Source: Tritrichomonas musculus
Lineage: Eukaryota > Parabasalia > Tritrichomonadida > Tritrichomonadidae
DNA length: 64,000 bases
Assembly: GCA_039105265.1 (NCBI GenBank)
Contig: JAPFFF010000003.1
Span: 2,542,001 to 2,606,000 of the forward strand
Reading direction: 5' to 3'
The position numbers and the translations under genes are program-made. Shown one piece after another: positions 35,891 to 46,924 of this stretch. Position 1 is the stretch's first letter. Each line of letters opens with the position of its first letter. The notes under the pieces are model-generated. The model saw nothing but the letters and a program-made list of their open reading frames with translations, was not told the origin of the DNA and searched no databases.

Positions 35891-37069
35891 ATGTCTCTGA
35901 AGTCTCATATCCGTTCAGACATCCCAATATCAGAACAAGCAATAAATGCTATTATTAGGCCACCTAGAAAAGTTTACGATAATGCTGCAATACCAATGAC
36001 ACTAAAAGTTGATAATAGTGAAACATTTATTCGTTATCCTGTGACTTTCAGGAACAACAGAAATCAGAATATTGTTGGGTCAATTTATCATTCTTCTAAT
36101 CACTCGCCTATGAATGGAGGGCCTTGCGTTATTTATCTTCACGGAAATGCATCATCTCAGCTCGAGGGCCAATTTTTAGTTCCGAATATATGCAAATATG
36201 GAATATTTGTTTTCTGTTTCGACTTTTGCGGTTGTGGAAACAGTGACGGAAAGTATATTTCCCTTGGATATTTTGAAAAACAAGATACTGAGTTTCTTAT
36301 TAATGTTCTTCACAAGATGTTTAATATGGGTCCATTTATTGTTTGGGGTCGTTCAATGGGCGCAGCGACTGCACTCTTAGTTCAATCACCTTATGTTGCT
36401 GGAAGAATTTCAGATTCATCATTTACATCTGTCCATGATATGTGTTCTGCAATCGCGCAATCAATGAACTTTCCTTCAATTTTTGTTCCTACAGTAATCT
36501 GGTACTTAAAGAAAAAAGTTTTGTCAGCTGCAAATTTCAATTTTGAAAAAGTAGAACCAATATCAATCGATAACTCAAATGTTCCAAATTTGATGCCAAA
36601 TGGTGAAGTTCCTGCTGTATTTGGTCATGCAGAGCACGACCAATTTATTCCATATTCACAATGTACACGCCTTTTCCAACATTATGCGAGCAAAAGCAAA
36701 TTTATCATGAATTTAGAAGGCGGCCACAATAGCAGAAGAGATGATGATTGGATTAGACTTGGCGTATCTTTCATACTCGATCAACTACATATTAAAGTTC
36801 CAAAAATTGAAATCTGTGCTTGTAGAAATCCTCAGGATGCCACTGTTTTTCATTTTTCAGATTTTAAAGATATGGTTGAAATGTCAGTACCAAATAAAGG
36901 CGATTTACCAACTGGTGAAATTATACATGAATACATTCAGGCAAAAGATAGCACTCAAAAAGAACCTGCTAAAGAGGAAGAAGAAAATCTTGAAGAAGTT
37001 TATAATAACGATGATTCCGAAAATCATAATGATAATATGGTTTTGTATTACAATGGAAGTAACAAATAA
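35891..37069 (+). CDS. Host alpha/beta hydrolase (clan SC serine hydrolase/peptidase-like)
   Basis: The only clear host gene. Alpha/beta-hydrolase fold of the ABHD17 / clan SC serine-peptidase-like type that trichomonads have in many copies. Visible: oxyanion region YLHGNASS (~residue 83), the strand FCFDFCGCGNSDG (~109), nucleophile elbow GRSMG with Ser155, acid in GHAEHDQFIPYS (Asp250), His279 in LEGGHNSRR. The core ends near residue 330; the last ~60 residues are acidic and low complexity. I start at the ATG at 35891 (MSLKSHIRS). A TCATTTTT at 35824-35831 could be the trichomonad initiator element, though 60 bases from the ATG is rather far. UAAA-like signal follows the stop codon (TAATTAAAA). 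Substrate unknown; probably a cytosolic esterase/thioesterase or peptidase. The frame is intact and free of Maverick features. Confidence 0.9.
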   Translation: MSLKSHIRSDIPISEQAINAIIRPPRKVYDNAAIPMTLKVDNSETFIRYPVTFRNNRNQNIVGSIYHSSNHSPMNGGPCVIYLHGNASSQLEGQFLVPNICKYGIFVFCFDFCGCGNSDGKYISLGYFEKQDTEFLINVLHKMFNMGPFIVWGRSMGAATALLVQSPYVAGRISDSSFTSVHDMCSAIAQSMNFPSIFVPTVIWYLKKKVLSAANFNFEKVEPISIDNSNVPNLMPNGEVPAVFGHAEHDQFIPYSQCTRLFQHYASKSKFIMNLEGGHNSRRDDDWIRLGVSFILDQLHIKVPKIEICACRNPQDATVFHFSDFKDMVEMSVPNKGDLPTGEIIHEYIQAKDSTQKEPAKEEEENLEEVYNNDDSENHNDNMVLYYNGSNK

Positions 37070-37170
37070 TTAAAATTGTTATTGAACAAGAGGAAATACC
37101 AATAACTTCAGTTCTGTGAATTCCTATTAATCAGATCTCATTATTATTAATCTGTTTTATTATACTAATA

Positions 37171-38655
37171 GGTGGGCCACCAATGAATTTTTATAACTTT
37201 TGCACCATTGGATAGATTACATATAATAATAAAATAATATATTAATTATAGTTCATAAATATTAAAGATAAAGTTTTTATGAATAATTTAAATTTTGATA
37301 TTTTTTTTGTAAACTATTCAAATAGTATAGAAAAAATCTTTCAAAAATATTTGAAATAATTTTCTCAAAATTAAAAGAATTTGAAAAGATCATTCAATTT
37401 ATATAAGAAAATTTCATTTATTAAGAATAAAAATATCTATTTTAATTTTAAATTAATTGTTTAATTTAATTTTGTTTAAAGTTATATCTTGTTGATTATA
37501 ATCAAAGACAAAATATAAAAATAAATAAATGATTTTTCCTATACCGAAAATTTTGAATATAACAATTGAAACATTCTATAAAAATTCGTTTTGAAAAAGT
37601 TAGAAATAATCAATTATGCGATTATAATGATTTTGAAAATTTATTAGTATATGATTTTTTTTAAAATATTTTAAAATATTATTTACTATTAAATTTATGT
37701 TTATAATATTATAATAAATATATATTATGTTTATTTCTATTTAAATCGCTATATTTATAATTTTTATTAAAACTAAGTTTTTTTTTGAAATTTAAAAATT
37801 CAAATAAATATAAAATAATTTTTATTTTGATTATCTTTGCTTTTTAAATTCAAATTGAAATATCTCATTTATATATATTTTTAATATATAATTCTATTAT
37901 GAAATTATAATATTAATATAGATTAATTAATTTTAAATTAAGATATTGCTTTTTCTAAAAATCTCAAAATTTCAATAAGGGAAAAAATATAAAAAATATT
38001 TGAAAGCTATTTTTATAAATTGAGAGAAAATTGAATAAAAAAAAGCTGATTTTAATTTTTTATGATTTTTTAATAAAGGTCCAATATTCTAGGACATATA
38101 TATGATTTTAATTTACCTTTATTTATACCAAATTTATTGTTTGACCGTTTATAATTTCTTACCAAGTGGCTCCAAAATTGAATCATTCCGTTAACTAATT
38201 CAACTTTTTGAATATGTTTTCCCAACTAACCTTTATCTTTGAAGTTATGTTATAACTAACTATATCAATAAAAAGCCTGGGTGATGAAGAAACTAAATAT
38301 CAAAAAAGAAAACATTCAATTTTTTTATATAATTCTGAAAATTAAAAATACATTTTATTTTAACTTTTTAGAGAAATCTATTAATTATTTTATATTGTTT
38401 CCAGATCATTCTTGATGTATGACATAGATAATATCATAAAATAATAGATATATGTATTTTAATTCATTTGAGCTTGTGATATTGTATATCATGTAATAAA
38501 AAAAAAAGTTGATGAATATTAGTTCAAAACTTAATTTAACAACTGCATACTATCATATATGTGTTATATAAATATATATTATGAAATTGCTGAATAATTC
38601 TTAAAATTCGAAGAAAAAAAGAACTTTTTTAAAGTCAAAAAAAAAGTGGCCCACC
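37171..38655. mobile_element. Possible TA-flanked element G (10-bp TIRs)
   Basis: GGTGGGCCAC at 37171-37180 is matched by GTGGCCCACC at 38646-38655, each flanked outside by TA. The GC-rich ends stand out in 80% AT surroundings. Interior 1.46 kb, non-coding. Only ten bases match, so a decayed Tc1/mariner-like element is plausible but not proven. Confidence 0.4.
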
Positions 38656-39726
38656 TATAAAATATTTTATAGTAGTTTATTTTTTTTTTTTTTTTTCTTA
38701 AGTTATTTAATTTATATAAAATTTATTTAATTTATATAAAATATTTTAAAAAAAGAATGAGCCATAATTCAATAAAGTACATTATGCCTATAAATTAAGA
38801 AACTTAATATTTGCCCTTCGGAGGTTTTAAAAATTACGTTCTGTTCAAACTTTTTCAATAAAATAGACCAAGAAAAAAAATCAATTACGTTTTACGATTA
38901 CGTCTACGTGAAAATAATTGGAATACGACTTTTTTAGAAAAAGTTAATAAAAAGTTATATTTGAAAAATAAAAATATTTATCTTTAAGGGTATAGTTGAA
39001 AAAGTGGGCTTATTCGATATGAGAAAAAAATTTTCTCTGTTGCTTTTTTTTAAATTCTTTTTATAAAATTAGAATGTGCACAAAGAAATGTCCGGAGGAT
39101 TTTTTTTATTTTATTCTAAATTAATTATTTTCTAATAATTATTTGAGATATTGAAAAAGACTCAACAAAAAAAAATTTCCTCCGTACAAAACTAATAATT
39201 TTAAATGTTATTGCGATTTATCTAATAAAATTTCAAAAAATGCGAGAAATCATTTCTCTGGTTCTTAAAGTTTTTTTTTGAATTCTTTTTTGAATGATTC
39301 TCAATTTTCTGAGATTTTATTTTATATGATTTTATACAGTCAAATTTGAATATATGTATAAAATATGAATATTTAATATATCGAGCATAATATAAGATTT
39401 CTATTTATAATATCGTATATTATATTTTTTTGTTTTAATATCCTTTGACATTTTGATATCTATAATTGTAGAATTTGAGAGAATTTCGAAAATAGAGTAT
39501 TTTCTTAAATAACTTGATTTAGAGATCTTGATATAACAACTAAAAGTTAGTAGATTTAATAATTTCACAATATATCATACATAATTGCAAACTTTTAGAT
39601 AGATTTTTAACATAATCAAATATTTAACAATTTACCAATAATTGTTTAAAATAATTTGCTGAATGTGAATATATAATTGGAAATATCAGTAAATATTTTA
39701 ATATTTGCTAAAATATAAATAATAGT
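38656..39726. other. AT-rich intergenic DNA with a small inverted pair
   Basis: No gene. TGTCCGGAGGATTTTTTTTA near 39089 faces AAAAAAAAATTTCCTCCGTAC near 39165, a possible ~90-bp MITE; a CCGGAGGATTTATTTTTTCC word recurs in the palindrome at 40562. Otherwise A/T runs. Confidence 0.4.
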
Positions 39727-41150
39727 TGAGATATTTTTCTTAAAATATAAAAAATGAGAAAATTTCTGAGAATATCAAGATCTATATCAGAAAATAAATG
39801 ATATAGTCGATTGCTATTTGAAAACAAGAGCAAATGAAATAAAATGAAATTTGAAAAAAATAAAAAAGTTGTTTTCAATGAGTGTTTTTTATTTATTCCG
39901 GTACTTTTTGTATGAATATTTTGCTTTTTGTTTGATATTGGTAGTTTTTCAAAGATTTTAACGTAATTTTAAGACGTTAATTTTTATGAAAATTTGGTGT
40001 TCAAAACGTTTAATACACAATTTTAAAGAACTTGGTGAGCTTTATGCGAGACAAACGAATACATATTACGCAATTTTGAGTAAAAAAAAGAATAACGATT
40101 AGAAATATGAAATTGACCTACAAAAAAAGGCCAAATAAAAAGATCTGACAAAATATTTTTCCTCTATTTATTTTTTAATTTTTAATATAAAGTTAAGATG
40201 TACGTAAAAAATTGTCTGACCAGTTTTTTTTATTTGTTCCAAAAAAATTTCTATACCTAATTATGATTCAAAACTCAATAACAGCAAAAGGAAAAAATAA
40301 ATCTTCCGGCTAAATCAAATATTTTTTGATTTAATTTTCATATACCAAAAATCAAATGACAAAAATTTATATTCATGGCTAGGGAGAAAATAGTATTTTT
40401 CATATTATATTCTATTCAATTCTTTTCAAATTCAATAATACAAAATATAAAATGCATTGAATTTTCATATTTTTTTAAAAATGCTTGAAAATGAGGTGAA
40501 TCTAAGCATTTGAGAAGATTTTATGATTGATTTCAAATATATATATATAAATATTAGATTTGGCCGGAGGATTTATTTTTTCCTTTTGCTGTTATTGAGT
40601 TTTGAATCATAATTAGGTATAGAAATTTTTTTGGAACAAATAAAAAAAACTGGTCAGACAATTTTTTACGTACATCTTAACTTTATATTAAAAATTAAAA
40701 AATAAATAGAGGAAAAATATTTTGTCAGATCTTTTTATTTGGCCTTTTTTTGTAGGTCAATTTCATATTTCTAATCGTTATTCTTTTTTTTACTCAAAAT
40801 TGCGTAATATGTATTCGTTTGTCTCGCATAAAGCTCACCAAGTTCTTTAAAATTGTGTATTAAACGTTTTGAACACCAAATTTTCATAAAAATTAACGTC
40901 TTAAAATTACGTTAAAATCTTTGAAAAACTACCAATATCAAACAAAAAGCAAAATATTCATACAAAAAGTACCGGAATAAATAAAAAACACTCATTGAAA
41001 ACAACTTTTTTATTTTTTTCAAATTTCATTTTATTTCATTTGCTCTTGTTTTCAAATAGCAATCGACTATATCATTTATTTTCTGATATAGATCTTGATA
41101 TTCTCAGAAATTTTCTCATTTTTTATATTTTAAGTTAAATATCTTGACTA
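39727..41150. repeat. Giant near-perfect palindrome (foldback element H)
   Basis: The arms 39727-40312 and 40550-41150 are inverted and almost identical over about 590 bases, including distinctive stretches such as GCGAGACAAACGAATACATA. The spacer is about 237 bp. No ORF. It would form a very long hairpin in RNA or single-stranded DNA. Either a foldback transposon or a recent inverted duplication. Confidence 0.85.
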
Positions 41151-41819
41151 ATTATTTCTATTTTAGTTAGATACTAAGTAAATGTCAGCTTTATATGATT
41201 TAGAATTAAAATCCATGAAGATCTACTCTTATAATGGTAGTTTAATCTTGATTATGCATTGAATTTAAATTTATTTGGTTAGTGAATCATTAACGTAAAA
41301 AAATAGTGGCATTAGTTTGTTACATAATGATATTCTTTTTTTATTTTTACTTCCATTATAATATTTAAAAAAATATACTATATTATTTTAAGATTTTAAA
41401 ATTTTGATTTATATTAACATTTATTATATCTTTGGCTATTTTAAAATTGCTAAATGTTTAAAGCAACTCATGATATTCATGTTTAGGCATATCTCATAAA
41501 AAACAGTAAATTGAGAATGAATATTTTTTTAATTCAATATTGAATTAAACATAAAAATATAAAATCTTCTGAATTGCTTCAAAAAATAATTTAAACTATA
41601 CCCTTAAATATAAATATTTTATCCTTTCAAATTTGAGAGCTCTAGCTTAGAGGTTAAATTAATATAAGGTCAAAGCATTGAGTTCGAAACTAAACCTCTT
41701 TGCTTTTTTTATTTTTTTATAAATTATGTAATTACGTTTCATTTCGGCAATTTTTACATTTTAATACGTCTTTTCATTGAATTTTTTAAAATTCCAATTA
41801 CGTCCGAAGGGTAACTTAA

Positions 41820-42059
41820 GGTACAAATCCAGTACGTTTAGTAACCGCAATTTTTTTTGACATTCTCAAAGAATAAGATGACATGTTAAATAAAAAAAGA
41901 TTATTTCCATTCATTTCATATAACATGTCATAATGTTTATTTAAATTGTAAAATAAGTGTCAAAAACAAACCTAGTCAATTTAAACTTTTTCAGAGACAT
42001 GCAACTATTCAAATAATAAACGTTCTCCTATTCAAAAAATAACGCACTGGATTTGTACC
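41820..42059. mobile_element. TTAA-flanked MITE (240 bp)
   Basis: The ends GGTACAAATCCAGTACGTT and AACGCACTGGATTTGTACC are inverted with one mismatch, and each is directly flanked by TTAA (41816-41819 and 42060-42063). TTAA target duplication is typical of piggyBac and Kolobok superfamilies. The interior is non-coding. Confidence 0.75.
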
Positions 42060-42063
42060 TTAA

Positions 42064-43818
42064 TATGAAAATTAAATAATTATTAAATAAGAAAATCGTA
42101 TTTATTGCAAAAAAATAGATTTATAATATAAGTAGTTATACTTATATTATAAAATGCTTACTAGAATTATCTGTTTATGAAATAAGATTGGTTGAAAAAA
42201 ATAATATTTCAAATCGCTCAACTTTTTTTTGAATTAGATATGATCGTTTGTCGATCAAATTCCGATTATCTTTTTATTAAAAAGCAATCCGTTCATAAAT
42301 CAAAAGTAAATCTAAAGAGAAAGTCTTCTATTATACAATCAACGAAACGCAAAATCTATTAACTCACTGCAGGAAAACATATTAAATGATCGTGATTATC
42401 GAAATAGTCAATAAAAACTTACAAATCATAGAATATCAATTAACCAATGCTTTATAGTTTACGATTACAGACATTAAAGACAAAAAATAATATCTTATTG
42501 GTACAAATTCATTACAGAGGAGCTGTAATCGTACAAATAAGTTCACATCTAATCACAATCTCTCCTCTAAATACTCTTCTACTAAAAGATCACATTCTTA
42601 AATGTACATTTGTATTAGATTATTAAACTATGAACCTTTTTATTTTTTTTTTAAAAGATAGTAGCATGAAAAAAGTTTCATTTTTTAATGCATTACCAAA
42701 TATATTATAAAATGAGTAATAATACATAATAAAAATGAGCAAAATTGCAATAAAATAATCTAGGATAATTTTTTATTAATGATGCTTGACGTGTCTTTAT
42801 TTGTTATGAGATCTTTTTGGCTATTTCTTGAGTCACATTGAAAAAATAGATATAATGACCGTAAATAGGGTGATTTTAAATGTAACGAGAGTGGTACCAT
42901 TTGAATAAATTTGTCTAATTGCTGAATAAAATGAATATCTTTTGAATCATTGAAATTTATTTTCGATCACAGATAAATTGTCAAAATTTTCACATTTAGT
43001 ACCTGGTATATATGTACGAAATTCATAAATATTGGTAATTTGGTATTCGACGTTATTATTTGCGTGCTAATAGATACTTTTCTTTCTTGATTGTTTGTTG
43101 ATTTTTTTTTTCATTCAAAAATATTATTTCTGCATGTAATTGAGATAAATTTTTCTCAAAATATAAACACGTTTGAATATAAAAATACTTTTGAATGAAT
43201 TTTTCATTTTTAAGCATTTTATATATGAATATATATGAAATTTTGATAAAAAAAAAAAGTAAATATATTTTAATAATTTATAACGGTTAATTGGGTGGGA
43301 TTTTTAATCCCAAAAAACCGTATCCCATAAGGTGAATTTAAGAAACTTTGTTTGAGTATTTTGCCTTGGGATAAATCCCAAAAAACCATACGATAAGTAT
43401 TCAAAAAAATCCCAAACTGGGCTCAGTCAAATTAATGTTATATACTTTAATTATAGTTATTAGTTATTATAACTATAAATACATTAGATATTAATTTCTT
43501 TTTAGAAAAATATTAAAAAATATTCAAAAAATTATACACAATTTGCAAAATATGAATTTATAAATATCTATTCAAATATTATTTAAGTATTCAAAATTTC
43601 TATTAAAAAAATATTATTTTATTTGAAATTTTTATAAAAAAAAAAAAAATAATTAACTGATAATTTTTCAATTTAGAGATAAGCATATAATTAATTTTAA
43701 GGCGTTTTATTTATTATAGGAAATATCTGTTAGCATATAATCAACTTTTTGTGTTGAACCCAGTGGGTGGGATTTGGGATTTATCATGCCACTATGAAAA
43801 TGGGTAATCTCAACATGA
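42064..43818. other. AT-rich intergenic DNA
   Basis: No gene seen. Near its right end a hairpin GGGATT-TTT-AATCCC (43297-43311) and several copies of GGGATAAATCCC/GGGTGGGATTT words (43366-43380, 43764-43790) suggest a decayed repeat. Confidence 0.5.
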
Positions 43819-44001
43819 TTACCACCAACTAATCAGCACACAACAAAAGGACTTCATGAACCACCAGTAAGCTTAACTGACGGAAAACATTATATTCACC
43901 ATGGATATGTGAAAAACCCGCCACTTTTGCCTCCTTACCTGAAAAAGCCAGAAGATTTAGCTCAAATACAAGGATTAGCAGATGAAAATAATAAAGGATA
44001 G
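43819..44001 (+). pseudogene. Protein-coding remnant just outside A2
   Basis: An open stretch of 60 codons without its own ATG, with clearly protein-like composition: GLHEPPVSLTDGKHYIHHGY then VKNPPLLPPYLKKPEDLAQI, ending QGLADENNKG. It sits 160 bases before the left end of A2 in otherwise AT-only DNA. It looks like the 3' end of a lost gene, host or transposon. No family recognised. Confidence 0.4.
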
Positions 44002-44160
44002 AGAGTAAGGGTGTGTATTTGGAGGGGGGATAAAAAATGACCCCCTTGTCATAGGGTTTACAGGACCCAAACCTCAGCTACATGACTCAAAAAATCGATT
44101 AAATTTCAAAAATAGTACTTAAAATTAGCCTGTTTCGTGAGGTGTAATGATTCTAAAAAT

Positions 44161-44404
44161 AGAACTTTCAAAAATTTTTTATTTTTTTATCAGCAATTTA
44201 TAATGTCAAACCAAGCCGAACAATTAAGCACCCTCATTAATAGAATCAACAAAAAGCTAAAAGGATGGAGACCAGCATTAAAATACCTCTACGATAATGA
44301 TGATGTTGTTGACGGAGTACTAAAAGAGATAAATCACTTTATTGAACAACTAAAGAAATTCAACGGACCTGAACAATTAATTGCTGAACTTGAAGAACTC
44401 ATTT
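44161..44404. repeat. Left terminal inverted repeat of A2
   Basis: Inverted match to 7500-7743, about 245 bp, containing a complete 68-codon gene. The match ends just after that gene's stop codon. Confidence 0.75.
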
Positions 44405-44409
44405 ATTAA
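44203..44409 (+). CDS. Gene inside the lineage-A terminal inverted repeat (68 aa)
   Basis: Starts MSNQAEQLSTLINRINKK; helical, with GWRPALKYLYDNDD and ELEELIY at the end. Counterpart of 7495-7701 in the opposite-type end. The start is the ATG shared by both copies; the leader TATTTTTTTATCAGC stands close before it. Being in the terminal repeat it is present twice per element, so it may be expressed outward-to-inward from both ends. Function unknown. Confidence 0.75.
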   Translation: MSNQAEQLSTLINRINKKLKGWRPALKYLYDNDDVVDGVLKEINHFIEQLKKFNGPEQLIAELEELIY

Positions 44410-44479
44410 AAAGATATCTGAAGTGTCTTCAATGACGTTTTTATTTTTGTTTTTTGTTTTTTAATTTCACTCTAAAGAT

Positions 44480-44938
44480 ATGTCAACACCAAAAGTTTAT
44501 GATTACATCAATTCACTTATTGATATGTTGGATGAATCAGAGAAGTTCAAACAATGTGATTTCTCAATTCTGTGTGATAGATATCCAATACCTTGTGGAA
44601 AGGCTGCATATAAATCTAAAGTGATATACATATCATTGAAGAACAAAGATAATGCATTTAAACGATTATATTATGATAAGATTGTTGAACTCGGGCTCGA
44701 ATATATAACATTAACATCAAATGTTAGAAGAAGAATATCAACAACATCTATTGAGTTCTTCGTTGAAGGTTCAAATGAAGAGCAATCATTTAAAGAATAC
44801 AAGTATTATAATTACAGTATCAGGAAAGTTAATGATAAGAAAACAAAAGAACTCATAGAACAAATGAGACAAAAATATAATATCAATACACCACAACTGT
44901 TTGTTGGTGTTCAACAACAAATTGTATTAGATGAATGA
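44480..44938 (+). CDS. Unknown lineage-A protein (152 aa)
   Basis: Mixed alpha/beta composition, Tyr-rich (for example SFKEYKYYNYSIRKVNDKKT), with two Cys in CDFSILCDRYPIPCG. The 3' end overlaps the convergent ATPase gene by 12 bases. The left partner in A1 is outside the window, so no comparison is possible. No family recognised. Confidence 0.65.
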   Translation: MSTPKVYDYINSLIDMLDESEKFKQCDFSILCDRYPIPCGKAAYKSKVIYISLKNKDNAFKRLYYDKIVELGLEYITLTSNVRRRISTTSIEFFVEGSNEEQSFKEYKYYNYSIRKVNDKKTKELIEQMRQKYNINTPQLFVGVQQQIVLDE

Positions 44939-45841
44939 AAGGTTATTAGTTCGAACATTGATTAAAACGAATTGATGTGCTTTCATTGTTCTGTATCGAT
45001 TCCATAGCTCTTCGAAATCTATTGGAAATGGAACTTGTTGATATATGTAGCCGAGTTTCTGTCGTGAATAACCACTGAAGATGAAGAATGATGTTGCATT
45101 ATTTTTCCATTCTGTTGTTAAAGCTTTGAAGAACTGAATGTTAACGAATATGATTAGATTCTTGTGTCGAAGCTGACTAATAGTATTGATAAAATAGGAT
45201 GATTTAATTAGTTTCGATTTCAAGAAGTCTTCACAAAGAATGATAGTATTTAGCGGTTTATTCGGTTGACCTAGTTTATTGATATGAAGAAACTCAAACA
45301 TATCGTTTAACTTCTTTTCATCGATTACTATTTTTGGTGTTGATGAATATTTGTTATACAATTCTTTATATAAATCAAGTTGTTTAAGATATTCTTCAGC
45401 ATTGCTGTCAGCAACAGTTTTTATTGGTAGCTGTATCAATTCGCGTTGGCTTTCGAATGTAGCATCGTTGATTGTTCCGTTTCGTGATACATAAACAATT
45501 AAATGAAAGCCAGCGTTCTTCATTCGAGACATTTGAATAACATCTCGTAGCATTATATGACTCTTTCCTTTACCTTGCTGACCAACGAGTATGTTCAATG
45601 AATTGTAATATGAATAGATACCGTTTGCGATTGGTCTGATTGATTCATTCTTTATTTTTGATTCATTGCGTTGATAGGCTTTATTCATTTCATCATCAAT
45701 ATTAAATGTTGTTTCATTAACTGTTGGCTTGAATGATTCATATTCAAATGCAAAACTCATTTGGTCATCATCATAATCAGAACCACTAGAGAATAAAATC
45801 TCATTATAATTAAACTGAGTGGGTTTCATGAAACGTTTCAT
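44927..45841 (-). CDS. A32-like (FtsK/HerA) genome-packaging ATPase
   Basis: Packaging ATPase typical of Polintons and related DNA viruses; it would pump the genome into the capsid. Walker A GQQGKGKS at residues ~87-94 and Walker B TIILCEDF at ~199-206, followed by a helix and QLRHKNLIIFVNIQFF, which fits the sensor strand of the family. The N-terminal 70 residues are acidic and Ser-rich. At 304 residues it has the usual length. A small membrane-protein gene lies 24 bases upstream and the 191-residue gene beyond, all on the minus strand. Confidence 0.88.
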   Translation of the reverse strand: MKRFMKPTQFNYNEILFSSGSDYDDDQMSFAFEYESFKPTVNETTFNIDDEMNKAYQRNESKIKNESIRPIANGIYSYYNSLNILVGQQGKGKSHIMLRDVIQMSRMKNAGFHLIVYVSRNGTINDATFESQRELIQLPIKTVADSNAEEYLKQLDLYKELYNKYSSTPKIVIDEKKLNDMFEFLHINKLGQPNKPLNTIILCEDFLKSKLIKSSYFINTISQLRHKNLIIFVNIQFFKALTTEWKNNATSFFIFSGYSRQKLGYIYQQVPFPIDFEELWNRYRTMKAHQFVLINVRTNNLSFI

Positions 45842-45865
45842 TTCTTTAGTTTTCGTTAAAGCTCT

Positions 45866-45997
45866 TCATGAATACATTTTTGTTCTTATCTCTTCGCTGA
45901 GTTCTGGTTCTTTGTCAGGCATCATTAATGATACTTCAACAATCTTCACTAAAAATAAACCTGTCAATAATGAAACAACTAATATTTCATATATCAT
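45866..45997 (-). CDS. Small single-pass membrane protein (43 aa)
   Basis: MIYEILVVSLLTGLFLVKIV gives one hydrophobic transmembrane-like segment, followed by a charged tail (PDKEPELSEEIRTKMYS). It lies between the ATPase and the 191-residue gene in a tightly packed minus-strand series, which supports reality. A role in virion membrane or host membrane interaction is only a guess. Confidence 0.55.
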   Translation of the reverse strand: MIYEILVVSLLTGLFLVKIVEVSLMMPDKEPELSEEIRTKMYS

Positions 45998-46007
45998 TTA
46001 TTGGTTT

Positions 46008-46583
46008 TTAAATACATGTTTTCAATGAAATGTTGTGTCTAATGAGTTCGGTATAAATGCTATTATATTTGTATTTCAAGTCATTTGATTCATTATTTTT
46101 GTACACCAATATCCTATCAATTAAAAGATATTTGGAACGAGAAACACAACCATTACACGCACAATCATCATTGACAATCAATTCAACTTTATCAGCTTGT
46201 GTTAGTAATTTGATGAGTTCCATTAATGTATTTGAATGACAAATCAATAAATCATTGACTTTTATCGGATTTGTTTCATAGATTGATAACAATATCTCAA
46301 GAAATTTGTTTTTGGTTTCAAGTTCTGTTATATCAGCTCCAATATCACTGATACCTCTTTCTAGGGAAACGTTGTTTGTTGGATGCTGTGATTGATATAC
46401 TCCACTCATCTGAGGTATAGTAAAATTTGTGGCTTGAGATGATTGTGGTAATGGTTGAACTGATGGATATTCAACTGGTTGTGGTTGCTTTGGTTTGATG
46501 TTTATATTAATACTTGTTGATTGTTCCTGCTTAACTGATGCATCGTTTTCTGACGATAATATACGAGCACGATTTAAACTCAT
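46008..46583 (-). CDS. Conserved Maverick protein, family shared with 11314-11841 (191 aa)
   Basis: A disordered Pro/Gln/Ser-rich N-terminal half (KPKQPQPVEYPSVQPLPQSS) and a conserved C-terminal domain with two CxxC-like pairs of Cys (NDDCACNGCVSRSKYLLIDR). The C-terminal domain matches the lineage-B protein 11314-11841. The leader GTTTTATTTTTGTTTAA precedes the ATG. Position between ATPase and coiled-coil gene suggests assembly; function unknown. Confidence 0.7.
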   Translation of the reverse strand: MSLNRARILSSENDASVKQEQSTSININIKPKQPQPVEYPSVQPLPQSSQATNFTIPQMSGVYQSQHPTNNVSLERGISDIGADITELETKNKFLEILLSIYETNPIKVNDLLICHSNTLMELIKLLTQADKVELIVNDDCACNGCVSRSKYLLIDRILVYKNNESNDLKYKYNSIYTELIRHNISLKTCI

Positions 46584-46630
46584 TTAAACAAAAATAAAAC
46601 CAATTAACGATGAGTCATTCATTGATTCAA

Positions 46631-46876
46631 TTACAAAGTCAACTGTTCAGCTGATTTGATACGTTCATCAATAGCTCTTAATTGTATTTTGATTGATTCA
46701 ATATCATTAAATAGTTGTTTATATATCGACAATATGTGAATCATCTTATCAAACTTTCCGTTTAATGCATCATCTTCAGAATTCATACATTCATTGAATA
46801 TTTTGTCTTTAACTATTCGAAACTGAGCGTGTAAAGCTGATGTATCACAACTCAAACCTTTAATTGCACTATTCAT
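46631..46876 (-). CDS. Small helical protein (81 aa)
   Basis: Predominantly helical with heptad-like Leu/Ile spacing (YKQLFNDIESIKIQLRAIDE). The leader GTTTATTTTTGGTTTAAA is a clear example of the recurrent motif. It continues the minus-strand gene series. Function unknown. Confidence 0.6.
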   Translation of the reverse strand: MNSAIKGLSCDTSALHAQFRIVKDKIFNECMNSEDDALNGKFDKMIHILSIYKQLFNDIESIKIQLRAIDERIKSAEQLTL

Positions 46877-46924
46877 TTTAAACCAAAAATAAACAAATTA
46901 ATGATGAGTCATTCAATGATTCAA

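Noticed and set aside
35891-37069. Host hydrolase as a Maverick cargo gene
   Set aside because: It lies in host-type AT-rich DNA more than 7 kb from either Maverick end, with no element genes or repeats tying it to them.
38813-41811. A 3-kb element bounded by CCCTTCGGA and TCCGAAGGG around the giant palindrome
   Set aside because: Only about nine bases match clearly; the following bases align poorly, so the pair may be chance.
44002-44160. Host-type flank 44002-44160 as part of A2's terminal repeat
   Set aside because: Its sequence has no inverted counterpart beyond A1's right end; similarity stops at 44155-44161, so it is taken as target DNA.
45819-46028. Plus-strand 69-codon ORF over the ATPase start
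   Set aside because: Antisense to the ATPase gene start and to the small membrane-protein gene, which fits the local gene series better.
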